Part shown: positions 39,401-48,769 of the stretch, piece after piece
How positions within the stretch are numbered: position 1 is the stretch's first letter
Layout of the letters: each line of letters begins with the position of its first letter
Origin: Harmonia axyridis
Taxonomy: Eukaryota > Arthropoda > Insecta > Coleoptera > Coccinellidae
DNA: 64,000 nucleotides
NCBI RefSeq assembly: GCF_914767665.1
Contig: NC_059501.1
Location: forward strand, 79,024,798-79,088,797
Direction: 5' to 3'
Program-made: the position numbers and the translations under genes
Notes under the pieces: model-generated
The model's database searches: none
The model's input: the letters and a program-made list of their open reading frames with translations, nothing else
Told to the model about the DNA's origin: nothing

Positions 39401-40690
39401 CGTACGCCATCCAATTTCCTTATTTCTGAATCATTTCCATGATTTTCAGGCGTTTTGAGATGGCTTGTTGCATCACTCCCAATGATCCTGCCAATTCTTG
39501 TTGCGTTTGACACGAGTCTTGATCAAGTAATGCCTCCAATTCTGCATCTTCGAATAACTTCTCTCTTCGACCGCCAAGCTGATCTTCGATGTCAAAATCA
39601 CCGTTCTTTTAGCGTTAAAACCATTCTCGGCACTTTTTTCCACTAATAGCGGCCTCATCATAGGTATTTGAGAGCATTCAATGATCATCAGCCGCAGATT
39701 TGTTCATATTAAAGCAGAAAATCAAAACCTCCCGCAAATGACAAGAATTTGGCTCGTAAGCTGACATGTTTAAACAAGAATAACTTTATGATGCAGACAC
39801 AAATCGACTAATATTTCGATGGCGTCATGTTAACAAATACCTTAGCTTATTGTATAACACCTACAATCTATTTATTTCGAGTACCACTTACCGTTACAGC
39901 CATCAATCGGTGGAAGCAGAGTTGTACACCTAATATATATAATATACATAACAAAACTGGGTGGTAGTATAGGTTCCATCCATATGCACAGAAATATATC
40001 TTACGTACTCTTTCATACGAGCCTGTCAATACTTAAGGTTACCATTTGAGAATAGTACCTTTTTCACTCCAATTAATAAACTTATGAACACAGTAAATAA
40101 TAAACTTATGATCTCTGTATTCATATACAGAACGGTCACCCATCCAACTGCTGCTCCTACCCAAACTGGCTCTAAAATCAGATGAAAAAAAATACCGGTA
40201 GCAGCAATATTGGCTGCATTTTAGTAAAACTGATCCTAATGTTCTCTCTTCATTTCAGGTTTGGTTCCAAAACCGAAGAGCCAAATGGAGGAAACGCGAG
40301 AAGGCACTCGGCCGAGAGACAGTCCCTTACATGCAACAGTCTGATCAGCCTGTTTACCCAACGGAATTCAGCTACCAATCGCCCCTGAGATTACCGACGA
40401 TTGGACATGAATTCTGGCCCCATTTCACGTTTCCTTCGATGTTCAATCCATCACTGGCAGGCTTGCCCTGGGGAGTCAAGACTCCAGTACCTTTCCATGC
40501 ATTGCTCTCCCAGTACATGCATCTTTCGCAAGGTATGCCACACCTAGGGGTCAATCCCATACCCGACGAAAGATCAAGAAGTGCGAGTCCTGAAACCATC
40601 AGTAGCAGCACCTCCAGGGTATCTCCAACCAATCTAGAGTCTTACGTCAACAGGTCCCAGGAGAATATCAAAGTACAAGCGAAATCATAA
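24303..40690 (+). CDS. hbn: homeobrain, paired-like homeobox transcription factor (three exons)
   Basis: Join 24303-24429, 29322-29548, 40259-40690; 261 residues. Both junctions have GT/AG ends and keep frame (phases 1 and 0). Domains: octapeptide YSIDQILG at residues 24-31, a Groucho-recruiting eh1-like motif also found in Rx; acidic linker 54-68; homeodomain at residues 73-132 with F80, L88, F92, W120, Q122 (position 50) and N123 (position 51) intact. The segment TTYQLHQLERAFEKTQ followed by DLSEARVQ matches insect homeobrain better than Rx, Arx or Otp as I remember them. The C-terminal part (about 133-261) is rich in P, S and aromatic residues and ends without a visible OAR motif. Family role: nuclear DNA-binding regulator of head and brain patterning. 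The start is supported by an upstream in-frame stop. The hbn call rests on recognition, not a search. Confidence 0.9.
24720..25720. repeat. Degenerate tandem repeat in hbn intron 1, rich in TAATT words
   Basis: The phrase TTTTTCAATTAT-AATAAACGCTT-GATT-TGT recurs near 24836, 24977, 25110, 25287 and 25425, separated by about 130-180 bp. Between copies, TTTTAATTTCTTAG and ATTCGTTT-AATTTTCGCAC also recur. Units are much diverged. Each holds several homeodomain core words (TAAT, ATTA, TCAATTA), partly explained by high AT. Confidence 0.55.
26160..26600. promoter_or_regulatory. Candidate regulatory block in hbn intron 1
   Basis: Complex, non-repetitive stretch with TAATCC at 26165-26170 (an Otd/Bicoid-class core) and CTAATTACC at about 26184-26192, plus GATTA and TTAAT words. 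Two frames cover it but show no domain. Enhancer function is inferred from composition and position only. Confidence 0.3.
27861..28454. mobile_element. MITE with ~70-bp terminal inverted repeats
   Basis: Ends TACAGGGTGTTTCACATTAG and its near complement at 28430-28454 (GGAACACCCTGTA). Arms share GGCTTATCCTTCAA and AAAAGTGACCC-TCAATATG in inverted order. About 594 bp, TA at both ends, non-coding, inside hbn intron 1. Confidence 0.8.
29322..29548 (+). CDS. hbn: hbn exon 2: linker and homeodomain positions 1-46
   Basis: Acceptor TTGCTATTTCAG|AT and donor GTACAG|GTAGGT. It encodes residues 44-118, including the basic RPRKIRRSR arm and helices 1-2 of the homeodomain. The frame runs on past the donor to 29698, but that part is intronic and unrelated to homeodomain helix 3, which is in exon 3. 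Confidence 0.92.
29709..30618. mobile_element. MITE with ~60-bp terminal inverted repeats in hbn intron 2
   Basis: Left end ACAGGGTGTTTCCAAATTAG and right end TTGAAACACCTTCAAAT; the arms also share ACGTG-CCTT and GTGTTAGTAT-ACTCAT in inverted order. The inner parts are related to 42925-43375, partly in the opposite orientation. About 0.9 kb, non-coding. Confidence 0.7.
31390..31530 (+). repeat. Dispersed repeat, copy of 56150-56265
   Basis: Shares CTAATTCTGTGG, CATTC-T-C-ACAT-TTGTAGA-CAAAATCGTG and TTTTCATGGTTATA-TT-ATTATT with 56150-56265. In the later copy it continues directly from the repeat beginning at 55976. Confidence 0.6.
33660..34110. promoter_or_regulatory. GC-rich island in hbn intron 2, candidate enhancer
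   Basis: Stands out sharply from AT-rich intron, with many CpGs, no repeat partner and no conserved frame. Sites: a SOX-type inverted pair CCATTGT/ACAATGG at 33952-33958 and 33964-33970; two TAATCGG words at 33974-33980 and 33983-33989; TTAATTGG and ATAATTAAATGG between about 33887 and 33915. SOX and Otd-type homeodomain factors are known head and neural regulators, so an hbn enhancer is plausible but unproven. The antisense frames covering it (33563-34108) look non-coding. Confidence 0.45.
34200..34256 (-). repeat. Short retroposon 3' end (related to 42777-42840)
   Basis: AATAATAATATATATGTTTATTC ... ACAGAGGT resembles 42777-42840 (an (AAT)n run, TATAATGTTTATTTAC, ... TTACAGAGGTAT). Read on the minus strand, both end in an (ATT)n tail. 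Confidence 0.4.
34266..34372. repeat. ~55-bp tandem duplication
   Basis: AATTAACTACCTGTGCGTAA and AATTAACTACCTGTGTGTAA start two successive near-identical units, each ending AACATTTTCTCTTATTT. Confidence 0.85.
34447..34518. repeat. 19-bp tandem repeat, ~3.5 copies
   Basis: AATATATGTCAAATCGGGT, AATATATGTCTAATCAGGT and AATATATGTCTAATCGGGA follow each other directly, with a partial unit before them. Confidence 0.85.
34640..34765 (+). repeat. Dispersed repeat, short copy of 38995-39380 / 41648-42000
   Basis: GGCAACCGTTG, TGCCTCTTCAAA, CATT-ACTA-AATTGTT and ACAGA-ACAATGTT appear in the same order in all three places. This copy covers only the 3' third. Confidence 0.6.
36883..38950 (-). mobile_element. 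5'-truncated CR1-like LINE in hbn intron 2, antisense
   Basis: Minus-strand element whose 3' end has an (AAT)n tail then A-run (36886-36912). The upstream frame (38947-38141) covers the linker and start of RT (ALVTPIFKKGDKRDAENYRP, QHGFLPG). The next frame (38226-37645) has YLDFSRAFDRVPHDLL, GSGVPQGSVLGPLLFLLY and QFADDTKLFG, RT motifs A, B and C with the catalytic FADD. About 37640-37094 encodes the C-terminal tail (DLGVIVSENLSWSDHI, RRLRGDLIITFRAL). A frameshift near 38155 separates the two main frames and others lie in the tail; the endonuclease part is missing. Clade call is by style of tail and motifs. Not active. Confidence 0.88.
38995..39380 (+). repeat. Dispersed repeat copy (family with 41648-42000, 34640-34765)
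   Basis: Shares CATATT-TGTTGCAGTT-GTACA, TTTGAA-TCTTC, TCGGCAACCGTTG-GGAT and CAGCATT-ACTAAAATTGTT with 41648-42000. No coding part recognised. It sits directly behind the 5' end of the LINE. Confidence 0.65.
39398..39932 (-). mobile_element. mariner-2: 5' half of a mariner, antisense in hbn intron 2
   Basis: The terminal repeat on the minus strand, TTAGGTGTACAACTCTGCTT, is at the higher-coordinate end. The transposase starts at about 39767 with MSAYEPNSCHLREVLI, then MLSNTYDEAAISGK, ALLDQDSCQTQQELAGSLGV (HTH) and QQAISKRLK. It breaks off around 39398, where the third copy (61255) would read GNWVPY. Stops and a shift are present; the catalytic half is absent. Confidence 0.8.
40259..40690 (+). 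CDS. hbn: hbn exon 3: homeodomain helix 3 and C-terminus
   Basis: Acceptor CATTTCAG|GTTTGG. It encodes residues 119-261, starting VWFQNRRAKWRKREK (recognition helix with Q50 and N51), then KALGRETVPYMQQ, a stretch rich in P/F/W (LPTIGHEFWPHFTF) and a Ser-rich tail (SRSASPETISSSTSR). Stop TAA at 40688-40690. A donor-like AAG|GTATGC at 40530-40537 lies within the coding sequence; since coding character continues after it, I treat it as unused. Confidence 0.92.
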   Translation, partial: VWFQNRRAKWRKREKALGRETVPYMQQSDQPVYPTEFSYQSPLRLPTIGHEFWPHFTFPSMFNPSLAGLPWGVKTPVPFHALLSQYMHLSQGMPHLGVNPIPDERSRSASPETISSSTSRVSPTNLESYVNRSQENIKVQAKS

Positions 40691-41145
40691 GGATACCACT
40701 TCAGATGGACAGCTTGTTTTTTTTTTGAGCCCCCTGTATATATTGAACATAGTGCAATATTTATTCGAATTGTATATACACACATTATTTTCGAAATTTT
40801 TTTTTTTATTTCGTTCTTCGCCAGAAATTCTCTACAATTTGTTGTGTTGACAAATTTTGGAAATCAACTTTCATTATTTTGTTATTTGGGACATTCATGG
40901 TAGGAATCATGAAGGAGTTTCGCTCCTCTCAATAATTTCTGCTCGATCTCATTTGCTCATATGTTTAGAACAGTTTAAAGGACAACAAGAATTTATTATA
41001 GTTTTTATTTTATATTCGATCTTCTTGGAAACTAAACTGGCACTTTCATAGAATTTTTGAATGTTAACTCTATAAATGTGTCGATTTCAAGAAGTTGCGT
41101 TATATATTTATTGTCGAATTGACTTTTGTTTTGTAAATTCTTGTA

Positions 41146-41155
41146 AATAAATAAA
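41146..41155 (+). terminator. hbn: Likely hbn polyadenylation signal
   Basis: Two overlapping AATAAA hexamers (41146-41151, 41150-41155), about 460 bases after the stop; another AATAAA lies at 41312-41317. Either could be used; AATAAA is frequent by chance in AT-rich sequence. Confidence 0.45.
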
Positions 41156-41647
41156 TATTTATTATACTTCATAGATTTATTGATATGAATTGAGAATAGA
41201 GTGTGAAGATGTAATGTATGCTACCTTCTTGGAAATAGGTATAAATTAAGAGATATATGTACTACTAGTTGACCTTTCATTTTGTATAAATGAATTTGAG
41301 ACAATGATTGAAATAAAACAATTCCAACATCCAATGTTATGGTCAGTTTCATTGATGAATCCAAAAATTATTCAGTTTTCAAATACTCTTCTGCTGTACG
41401 AGGAATGAAATAAAAAAATAAAAATTTATTCATGTCAGAACTAAGCATAATATCAATAACATAAAAAAAACATCCAGTAATAGTGAATTTATTAAAACAA
41501 TTTTTTGTATACATTTCTCTTAGTCACCGAAGAGTTCATTAGAGGCTACATAACTGCTTGGGTTACATCCAAAAAGTGGTGGAATCAAATGTACTGCGCA
41601 TCAACTCACGCCTAAAACCAACTAATATCAAGAACATAATAATCTTT

Positions 41648-42000
41648 ATTGAATATATTATAAAGCACATAATATATGGAAAGCTTATTATATTCATTTT
41701 TGGATGTTCATATCATGTTGCAGTTGGTACAAAAATTATACATAGGTTGAATTCTTCTTAAACGTCATTCTGTTTCTCGCTAGTCGCTTTAAATTTATCC
41801 ATTATACTTATTACTTGAATAGTCATCAGCGATATTGCTGTTTTCTTCTTTAATATACCTCTCGGCAACCGTTGGGGATTTCCATCCCCTAATGCCTCTT
41901 CAAATCAAATTAATATGCCTAGCATTGACTAAAATTGTTCCAGATTACCGACAGAAACAATGTTGTTGGTATTCTTGGTTTTTAGGTAAGTTAAAAAAAA
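41648..42000 (+). repeat. Dispersed repeat copy downstream of hbn
   Basis: Same family as 38995-39380 and 34640-34765; contains TCGGCAACCGTTGGGGATTT and AGCATTGACTAAAATTGTTC. Confidence 0.65.
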
Positions 42001-42924
42001 ATAATTTTGCGGGATCTTACCAAACTGATGTATTCCCACTACTTGCCTACAACCATTTGAATATTTGAAGAAAAAAATATTTTCTGTAAAGTGTCATAAT
42101 ATATGTTTCGTTGATTACTAATGATCTTGGGATCGTTTCGTTATTGGGTATTTGGACCAAAAGCTTATATCCAAAATCTTCAATATCATTCGAATTCAGT
42201 TTAAGTATATAATTGAACAATAAATAAATATTATCAGGGCAATTAAATGATCGATATTTTGTATTATTCTCTCAATCTGATCAATCGATTCAAACTTACT
42301 TCACTTATTCACTTGAAGAAAAAATTCGCAACTACGATCCTTAAAAATAATATTTCTGGTTTCAATTTTGATTCAACATTTCATCTTTGAGATTGGATTC
42401 TCAACCATTGAATCAAAAAATCATATGAACTATCATATTGGGCTAATTTACTTATTCAAGGGATTCTTAAAGATTCTATTAACTTGATCAACAAAAAAAT
42501 TTCTCATGAAGGTTGGAATTGTGATTTTATATTCACTTGCGAACTTTCAACTCAGTGGAATCTGTTGTCAGTAAATTTTTAGTTTCTATTTATATTTAGC
42601 CAAATTTTTTTTTTTTTTTTGATTTTGATGACGCTCTATCAACAGGAAATCCTGCAAGTAGCTTGAAATACATAGGTATTCTGAAAATATATGTACAAAA
42701 TCTGATTGTGTGTATTGGGTATTCCTAATCGAATATTTTTCTTGAATTTTTTATGGTTACAAAGATGTGATGGTGAATAATAATAATAATAATAATATAA
42801 TGTTTATTTACTATAAACATAAAAAAAATTACAGAGGTATTTATATGGTGGAGATCATTTTAAACATAATTTATTATTACATTTTTCATTGAAATTTTGA
42901 GTTTAATTGCAATAAAAAAGTATT
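42001..42924. other. AT-rich stretch with (AAT)n microsatellite
   Basis: (AAT)n at about 42777-42796 next to a short retroposon 3' end related to 34200-34256. Otherwise no supported feature. Confidence 0.4.
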
Positions 42925-43375
42925 TAATTCATTAATTTCCTTTCTTTGCTTCTTTCCCCTTTCAAATCAAAAACTGTTGGAACAAAACTAGTGCTTGCAT
43001 TCTGACGAAAACTTTTTCAGGAAATAAAAAAAGGATTTGGCAAGTTTTCAAAATAATTTTGTTATACATAAATTGTGGAATTCGAAAGTTTCAGGCAAAT
43101 TTATACGGGAAATTTACTATTCTTTTATTCATATCGAACTTATACTTATTATCATATCCTTTTCTGGCGGATGTGATCCAAATTCGAATCAAACTCGATT
43201 AACGTAGAAAAAATTGACAGAAAATGAAGTGAGGTGAAAAATTTTTCAAAAAACACAAAAACTCAAATATCTTAGAAACTGTTGATTTTCGGTTATCAAT
43301 AAATATGACTCGATCGACAGCAAATGAGCCTCCTTCAAGATTCAAGTCTGAGTTGGAAACACCCTGTAGATATGT
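42925..43375. mobile_element. Rearranged MITE related to 29709-30618
   Basis: Right part (43190-43375) resembles 30460-30615 in the same orientation (AACGTAGAAAAA-TTGAC, GTGAGGTGA, CTGTTGATTTT-GGTTATCA) and ends GAAACACCCTGTAGA. Left part (42935-43095) matches 30075-30200 as the reverse complement (CTTTTTCAGGAAATAAA, AAATTGTGGAATTCGA). The left terminus is not found. Confidence 0.6.
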
Positions 43376-44605
43376 TAAGAAATAATTGCACATCATATTT
43401 AGAAAGCACTGATATTGCACAAAGTTTTGAATCGGGATCTCTCCATAATTTGTTCTTCTAATCTTAAATTCACATTCAAGAGTTATTTCATTGGCTGTTT
43501 CTACATCCATTTCATTTAGTTTTGTTAGTTCTTTAAATCAGTCAAAGAGTCATTGATTCGATCAATCAAACACATGAATGATGATAACACAGATTGATGT
43601 TTGAGAAATATTTTACTCAATCGGAAATTTTTGAGTCAGATGATATCATTCCCAGTGCAAAATTCAAAAACTACAGGCATTGTGACGAATTGATTCATCG
43701 GACCATCAATGCAATTTTTCACATTCTATGGCTATTAATAACTTTCCAGCCTATGATCCCACTTCAATTCCAACAACGAGCGAATCAATTCATACGTACT
43801 TACCATCATTAAAAATAATAGGACCAAAAATGAATAACGCTGCCGGAAAAAGAAGATTAAAATGATTTCAACGAGCTAGAATTACCGAAAGCTGGTCAAT
43901 GAAACAATGACTTATTACAAAATGGGATATATTTCATACGATAATCCCGTCTATTGGAAAACATGTGCGAATTTTGTGCGCTTTCATTGAGAGAGAGCAC
44001 AGATCCATATTAAACCAGGAGTGGCTTCAAAATCGATGCCATGGCAAATAAAGGATTACTTCCAATTTTCATCCCTATTAAAGTAGTCTTTTGTTTTTCG
44101 ATTGCTCTCGAGACCCCTGTTCTTTAGGATTTAATATGTAGGCGTTTTTGAATTGAGGAGGACTGCCGGGCCTCTTGAGCTCCATTACTTAATGCGTCTT
44201 TCTTTCGCTTAATTGGAAAATTGAGTTGCAGTTTCTGTCTGGGGCGAAGACAGTGACACACTTGTTATTTATTTAACCTAGCCTGTAATTGGGAATTCGG
44301 TAACATATAAGCATTCCTTTCCTCAAAATTTTACAGGAAGTGTCATCAACGAAGTGTAGGTATAAATGAGAAATTTTTCTTTCATAAAACAGTTACTGAC
44401 ATAAATCACATTCGACAAATACATATAAGCACATTTGACGTATGTGAAATTGCTCCATCCTGCTGAAACCATGCTCTTAGTTTATAGGCAGAAAAGTTCT
44501 GCATTTCAGGCAACAAAAACTCATCTAATATCCTCATATAACGTTCTGGTCGGGATCATCACGAACAGATAGTTTAACGTGTTCCACGTTCTCTTCCGTT
44601 CTTTA
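43376..44605. other. Non-coding stretch
   Basis: No gene, domain or repeat partner found. Slightly more complex sequence at 44040-44240. Confidence 0.3.
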
Positions 44606-45236
44606 CGGCTTGGCTTGATATTCAAGCTAGTAGTACATCAAGTCAAATATCTACTTATTTTTCAAGATCAAGTCAAGTATTTATTTATCAAGTACTTAAA
44701 AAATCAAGTACATTCAATGAAGCCACTTGATTTTTAGTAGTTTTATTGTTGAGTGTGTCTCTCAATGAAAAAATGATGGAATGAGGAGAAACCTCACGAA
44801 AAACACATTTATTCATGAAAATTATGGTTTACAAGAACCAAAAATATCAATTATTTCAAAATAGAAACACAAATAACACAAACAACAAAATTTAAAATAT
44901 CAAAAAATGTAGTTAGTCAATAATATCGAGAGACCTCCAAGCACTATTTGATTATATCATTTTCCATTCAGGATCTAGACACATAAGGTATCTTATGGAT
45001 TTTTCGCCTATCTAATGCGGGTTTCTGGAAAATTGTCTTTCAACAGGAGTTGAAGAAGCTGGCGTTGATTAAACTTTTTTGGCCATTTTATTTTAGCCAA
45101 ATTTAAATGAACGTTTTTGTGCCCCTTTCACTATTCTGAAATAAGTATATTCAGAATTGTCAGCACGTGATTCAGTCAGGAATTTGCCTATTTCATAACG
45201 CCAAGCTATTTTATTTGTTCAATTTACAGGAGATTT
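44606..45236 (-). mobile_element. hAT-5: diverged hAT copy
   Basis: Minus orientation, beginning ACGGCTTGGCTTGATATTCA with CAAGTCAA words. The interior has the antisense of the dimerisation segment (GGAAAATTGTCTTTCAACAG, near 45025) and resembles hAT-4 near CTATTTCATAACGCCAAGCT. The upper end is lost. Confidence 0.7.
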
Positions 45237-46014
45237 CTCTTTATTCTTATATTTTATCCTATAGAGTGGATTCAAAAGGTTTTCCTAGAATCATTAGTGG
45301 AGAATGAGTGAAGTATTATAAGAATTGTATATATTCAAATGAGTGGCGCTAGAATACGTTTCTCCCCCCTCAGAAAAGCTCTTGGCGGCCTGGTTTCGAT
45401 TTCGGTCAACTAAAATTTTTTTACTGAATTGGAGGAATGCTTGGGGTATCATTTAAGTGGCGAAAACCTTGAAAATGGAGGAATTTCTTTCCGCTATAAT
45501 TGCCGAACCATAATTTTTTGTGAAATTCGAGTGCACACAACGCGCAATTCGCTGTCGAGAAACACTCCAGAGCTACTAAATTTCCAAGAGCCCTCGACTT
45601 CGGCTCGAAGCTAAACAAATATAAACAATTTCTTGAGACACCTTGTGAGGTATTTTTGACTTGACTTGTCCTCAGGGCCGGCGCGAGTAATTTAGAGCCC
45701 GAAACAAAGAATTTTTCTCCGCCCCTGCTAAAAAAGGATCAATAAAACATGTGTTCCGCTGAAAACTGAAAACATTTGGAATTTAACAGTTACTAATTCC
45801 GAATAGAAAATCGTAGGAATTTTTCATATAATGAATATGTAAATATTCCAAATAATTCAAAAACGAAGGTAGTGTTACTTTTCGTCTTTTTGTGAAATAC
45901 ATAATGATCTTATCCCTCTTCCAAACAGGATAATAGAGAATTCTGATATATTGGTTGCGCTGCTATGTGTTTTTTATTATACAAGAGGCTTAGTAAAAGT
46001 GGTTTAGAATTGCA
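45237..46014. other. Non-coding stretch
   Basis: Two overlapping opposite frames at 45421-45618 show no domain. A short inverted pair CTTCGGCTCGAAG occurs near 45597-45611. No supported gene. Confidence 0.3.
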
Positions 46015-46155
46015 TTGCGGGGAATGTTGACAAACGCAGCGGAGCAAAACATTTTATGTTATATTTTAGAATCAAGGATGAAATATGAAAAGACGCTAGC
46101 AAACTTGGCCGAATTGCCGCCCCTCAAATAAATGCACCTGAAAGGTCGCTTCGCT
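46015..46155 (+). repeat. Dispersed repeat, inverted copy of 3535-3680
   Basis: GGGGAATGTTGACAAACGCAG ... CAAGGATGAAATATGAAA ... AGCAAACTTGGCC ... CCCCTCAAATAAATGC, in the order of the complement of 3535-3680. Confidence 0.6.
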
Positions 46156-46439
46156 GTTTGTCCTTCCGATTTCACATCCATGATTTCGAATTTGTTTCTT
46201 TCTGATTCCACAATTTGATTTTGATGAAATAATCTTCGGATTTGGAATATTATGTGAAACTTGCAGTGGTTTTTGTTCAATTTTTGATTCTTTACTTTCC
46301 AAAACGTGAACTCTGCTAGTTTCAAGGGATAACTTTCTTCTTTTCGAACAACCGCCAAAGGTGTATTAAAAAAAAATTAAAATTGTTCCGAAAATAATAA
46401 TTTTCCAGTTAAATATTAAGTAAGCCTAGCTAGATGTCC

Positions 46440-46740
46440 TACTACTAGGGGTAGCAAACACGTGTTCTTCATCCAATTGTCCCCCCGACCTGACCAACCC
46501 AATCATCTCCTCTGAGTTCGTTAAATGAGTCGCGAAAGCTTTGAACACCGTTGAACGGGGCAAATTTCTCCCTTAATTCCCTTTCTGGGGGTGCATCGGG
46601 GGTTCTCACGGGTTCCTTTTTACTGACTACTGTTGCGGATCACTGAACACGGCGTCACCCACAGAGCACCGTATTCGTATCACGGTGCGAATTACGGAAC
46701 GCAGCCTGTGTGTTCGATGGTCGCGGAGATCACACTTCAA
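46440..46740. other. GC-richer non-coding block
   Basis: Unique, non-repetitive and GC-rich compared with its flanks; it includes CACGTG (about 46459) and CpG words near 46640-46720. No frame supports a protein. Possible conserved non-coding element. Confidence 0.25.
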
Positions 46741-47166
46741 TTAGTTTATTGATGGAATTAGTGTATTTCGAATTGGATCTGTTGATGCGTAGATGGTTGT
46801 TAAATTATGTGGATTTTCCCATAAGAACTTTAGGGATAGTTTCTGATTGAAGGGTTTTATATTGTTCTTTTCGGTGATTTGAGGCAGTTTATGACGAGTT
46901 TTTATTATTAAGGGTGGAACCTTTGCAAATTTCATGTAGAGTGAATTTTTTATACAGGGTGAACCAATACTCTTGTTAGAATCGAAGAAGTTTTAGTTAA
47001 AAAAAATGTATTTTATTTCGATAGAGTAGGTGGTCCAACGAAAATTCAACACCTAGATTTTGCGATTTTAAATTAAAATTTGGAAAACCGCATTTTTTCA
47101 TTCCCGTAACTTCAACCCCCTAAGGGGGGAAAAACAACATGATTGATTTTGAATAGGGATGAGTGG

Positions 47167-47884
47167 TAGGGATTCATCAAGCCAAATAGCTTGACATTTC
47201 AGCCAACTGCTTGTGAAAAATTACATACTTGAGCTTTACTTGTCTTGATTTTAGGTATTTATTGCTTGACTTGATATCAAGCTACTTGATATTACTTGAG
47301 CTTGATATGCACGCGTCGTACGGCATATATTTCTGCAATCTCCTGCGCGCTTAGACTAAATAAGGAGATTCCTCGAGCGCCGAGAGGCTGAAGCATTCTC
47401 CAATGTGACTTTATTATCTAGTTGTTTTCTCACATTTCTATGAAATCTTATGGTAGATATCGGTAGTTTCAGAAATATCTTTTCAAACTTTGCCAAAATG
47501 GCCAAGGATCTTTTATCAACGCCAGCATCTTCAGCTCCTTCAATTTTCCAGAGCTGCTCTTACAGTTACAAAAACCTGCAATAGGTTAGGCGACAAATTT
47601 ATAAGGTGCCTCATGTGTCTTAGATCCTGGATGAAAAATTATGAAATCAAGCAAAGCCTGGAGATTTCTCAATATTAAGAAACTTAATTTTTTTAAGTTT
47701 CTATTTCAAAAAGGTTGATATTTTCGGTTCTTTTATACAATAAGTTTAATGAATAGAAGGGTTTTTTGCAAAGTTTCTTCTCATTTCATCATTTTTTTTA
47801 TTGATGTGACACTACACAATAAAACTGCTGAACATCAAGTAGCTTGATATATTCAAGTACTTGATGAATAAATACTTGACTTGA
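47167..47884 (+). mobile_element. hAT-6: hAT copy with intact 5' terminus
   Basis: Begins TAGGGATTCATCAAGCC and carries the transposase dimerisation remnant in the frame 47490-47678 (QFSRAALTVTKTCNR, LMCLRSWMKN). The SAP-ER part is deleted relative to hAT-2. The 3' end is cut after AATACTTGACTTGA, just before a MITE. Confidence 0.85.
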
Positions 47885-47903
47885 ATTTTTTTTAAACATT
47901 TTT

Positions 47904-48206
47904 CAAGTGGATGGTGCGATAATTCAAAATGCCCCTGTTTGAGTTATCTCGTTGGCAACGATATATGACATACTTTTGTCATTGAATAAAACTATTCATC
48001 GAATATGCACTACACAAAAGCGGAAAAATTTGAAATATTTTCACTTTATGTGAAGAACAATAAAAATAAGAGAGCTACAAGGAGAGAATATATGGAGTTG
48101 CATCCAAATCATCCAATTCCAATTTATAGTGACAAACGTATGTCATATCGTTGCCAACGAGATAACTCAAAAAAGTGCATTTTGAGTTATCGCAGCCTAC
48201 CACTTG
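47904..48206 (+). mobile_element. 303-bp MITE encoding a DUF4817-like HTH segment
   Basis: Ends CAAGTGG and CCACTTG with ~68-bp inverted arms sharing GAGTTATCTCGTTGGCAACG and its complement, and GTATGTCATAT. The interior frame (48005-48214) starts MHYTKAEKFEIFSLYVKNN, then ATRREYMELHPNHPIP, which fits the DUF4817 helix-turn-helix pattern (Y-EY/F----Y---N--A--REY---P---P). It stops in the right arm. Most likely the first exon-like piece of a transposase kept after internal deletion. Confidence 0.75.
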
Positions 48207-48769
48207 AAAACTGATTACTGAGTATGACAGGTGGTTCTTAAAATTTGAAACTCTGTGGTACTCAGAATAAGAGATATAGACCCAATATGTTATAAATTCA
48301 AAATCAGGGGAAAAAGAGCTAGTGAAATATAGAAAAATTTACAGGGTGTTCCATTTGAAAAAATGAAGTTGCCATCAACATATTTCCCACTCTGTATATA
48401 TTTCGTTTTGTGAAATCATTTTAAAAAACACTAGTCGATTTCGTGAAACTTTAGTAAAAGACATTTTTTGTACTTCTTTTAATAACAAAGTTAAAGGGGG
48501 AGTCAAATTATGGTGAAAAACCCGGTACCATCTTTCCACCTGATCAAGGAATTGCTTTGAAGATAGCTAGGGCAATATTGCCACAGATTTTTTTGTATGA
48601 TTGAAGGAATTGATGATTTAGAGCATGAAACTGTAAAATTCTTGAGAGAATTTTATATTTCAGTTCTTGCTGAGTGTGTGATTTAAAAACTTGCTTAGGC
48701 TGCATACTTCTACCAAAGTAAAAAATAAACAAATAAATTTAATTGATTTAAGAAATAAGACGAGAACGA
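48207..48769. other. Non-coding stretch
   Basis: ACAGGGTGTTCCATTTGAAA near 48342 resembles a MITE end; no partner was located. No gene supported. Confidence 0.3.

Larger units (their letters stand above)
29549..40258 (+). other. hbn: hbn intron 2 (10,710 bp)
   Basis: GTAGGT...TTCATTTCAG, inserted between homeodomain positions 46 and 47, an intron position common in paired-like genes. It holds MITEs, a GC-rich candidate enhancer, short tandem repeats, a CR1-like LINE and a mariner relic. AT-rich stretches at 30620-31385, 31535-33650 and 34860-36880 show nothing I can support. Confidence 0.85.

Noticed and set aside
40531..40536. Donor-like AAG|GTATGC inside hbn exon 3
   Set aside because: Coding character (Ser/Pro-rich tail) continues to the TAA at 40688; no downstream exon with an OAR or other motif was found.
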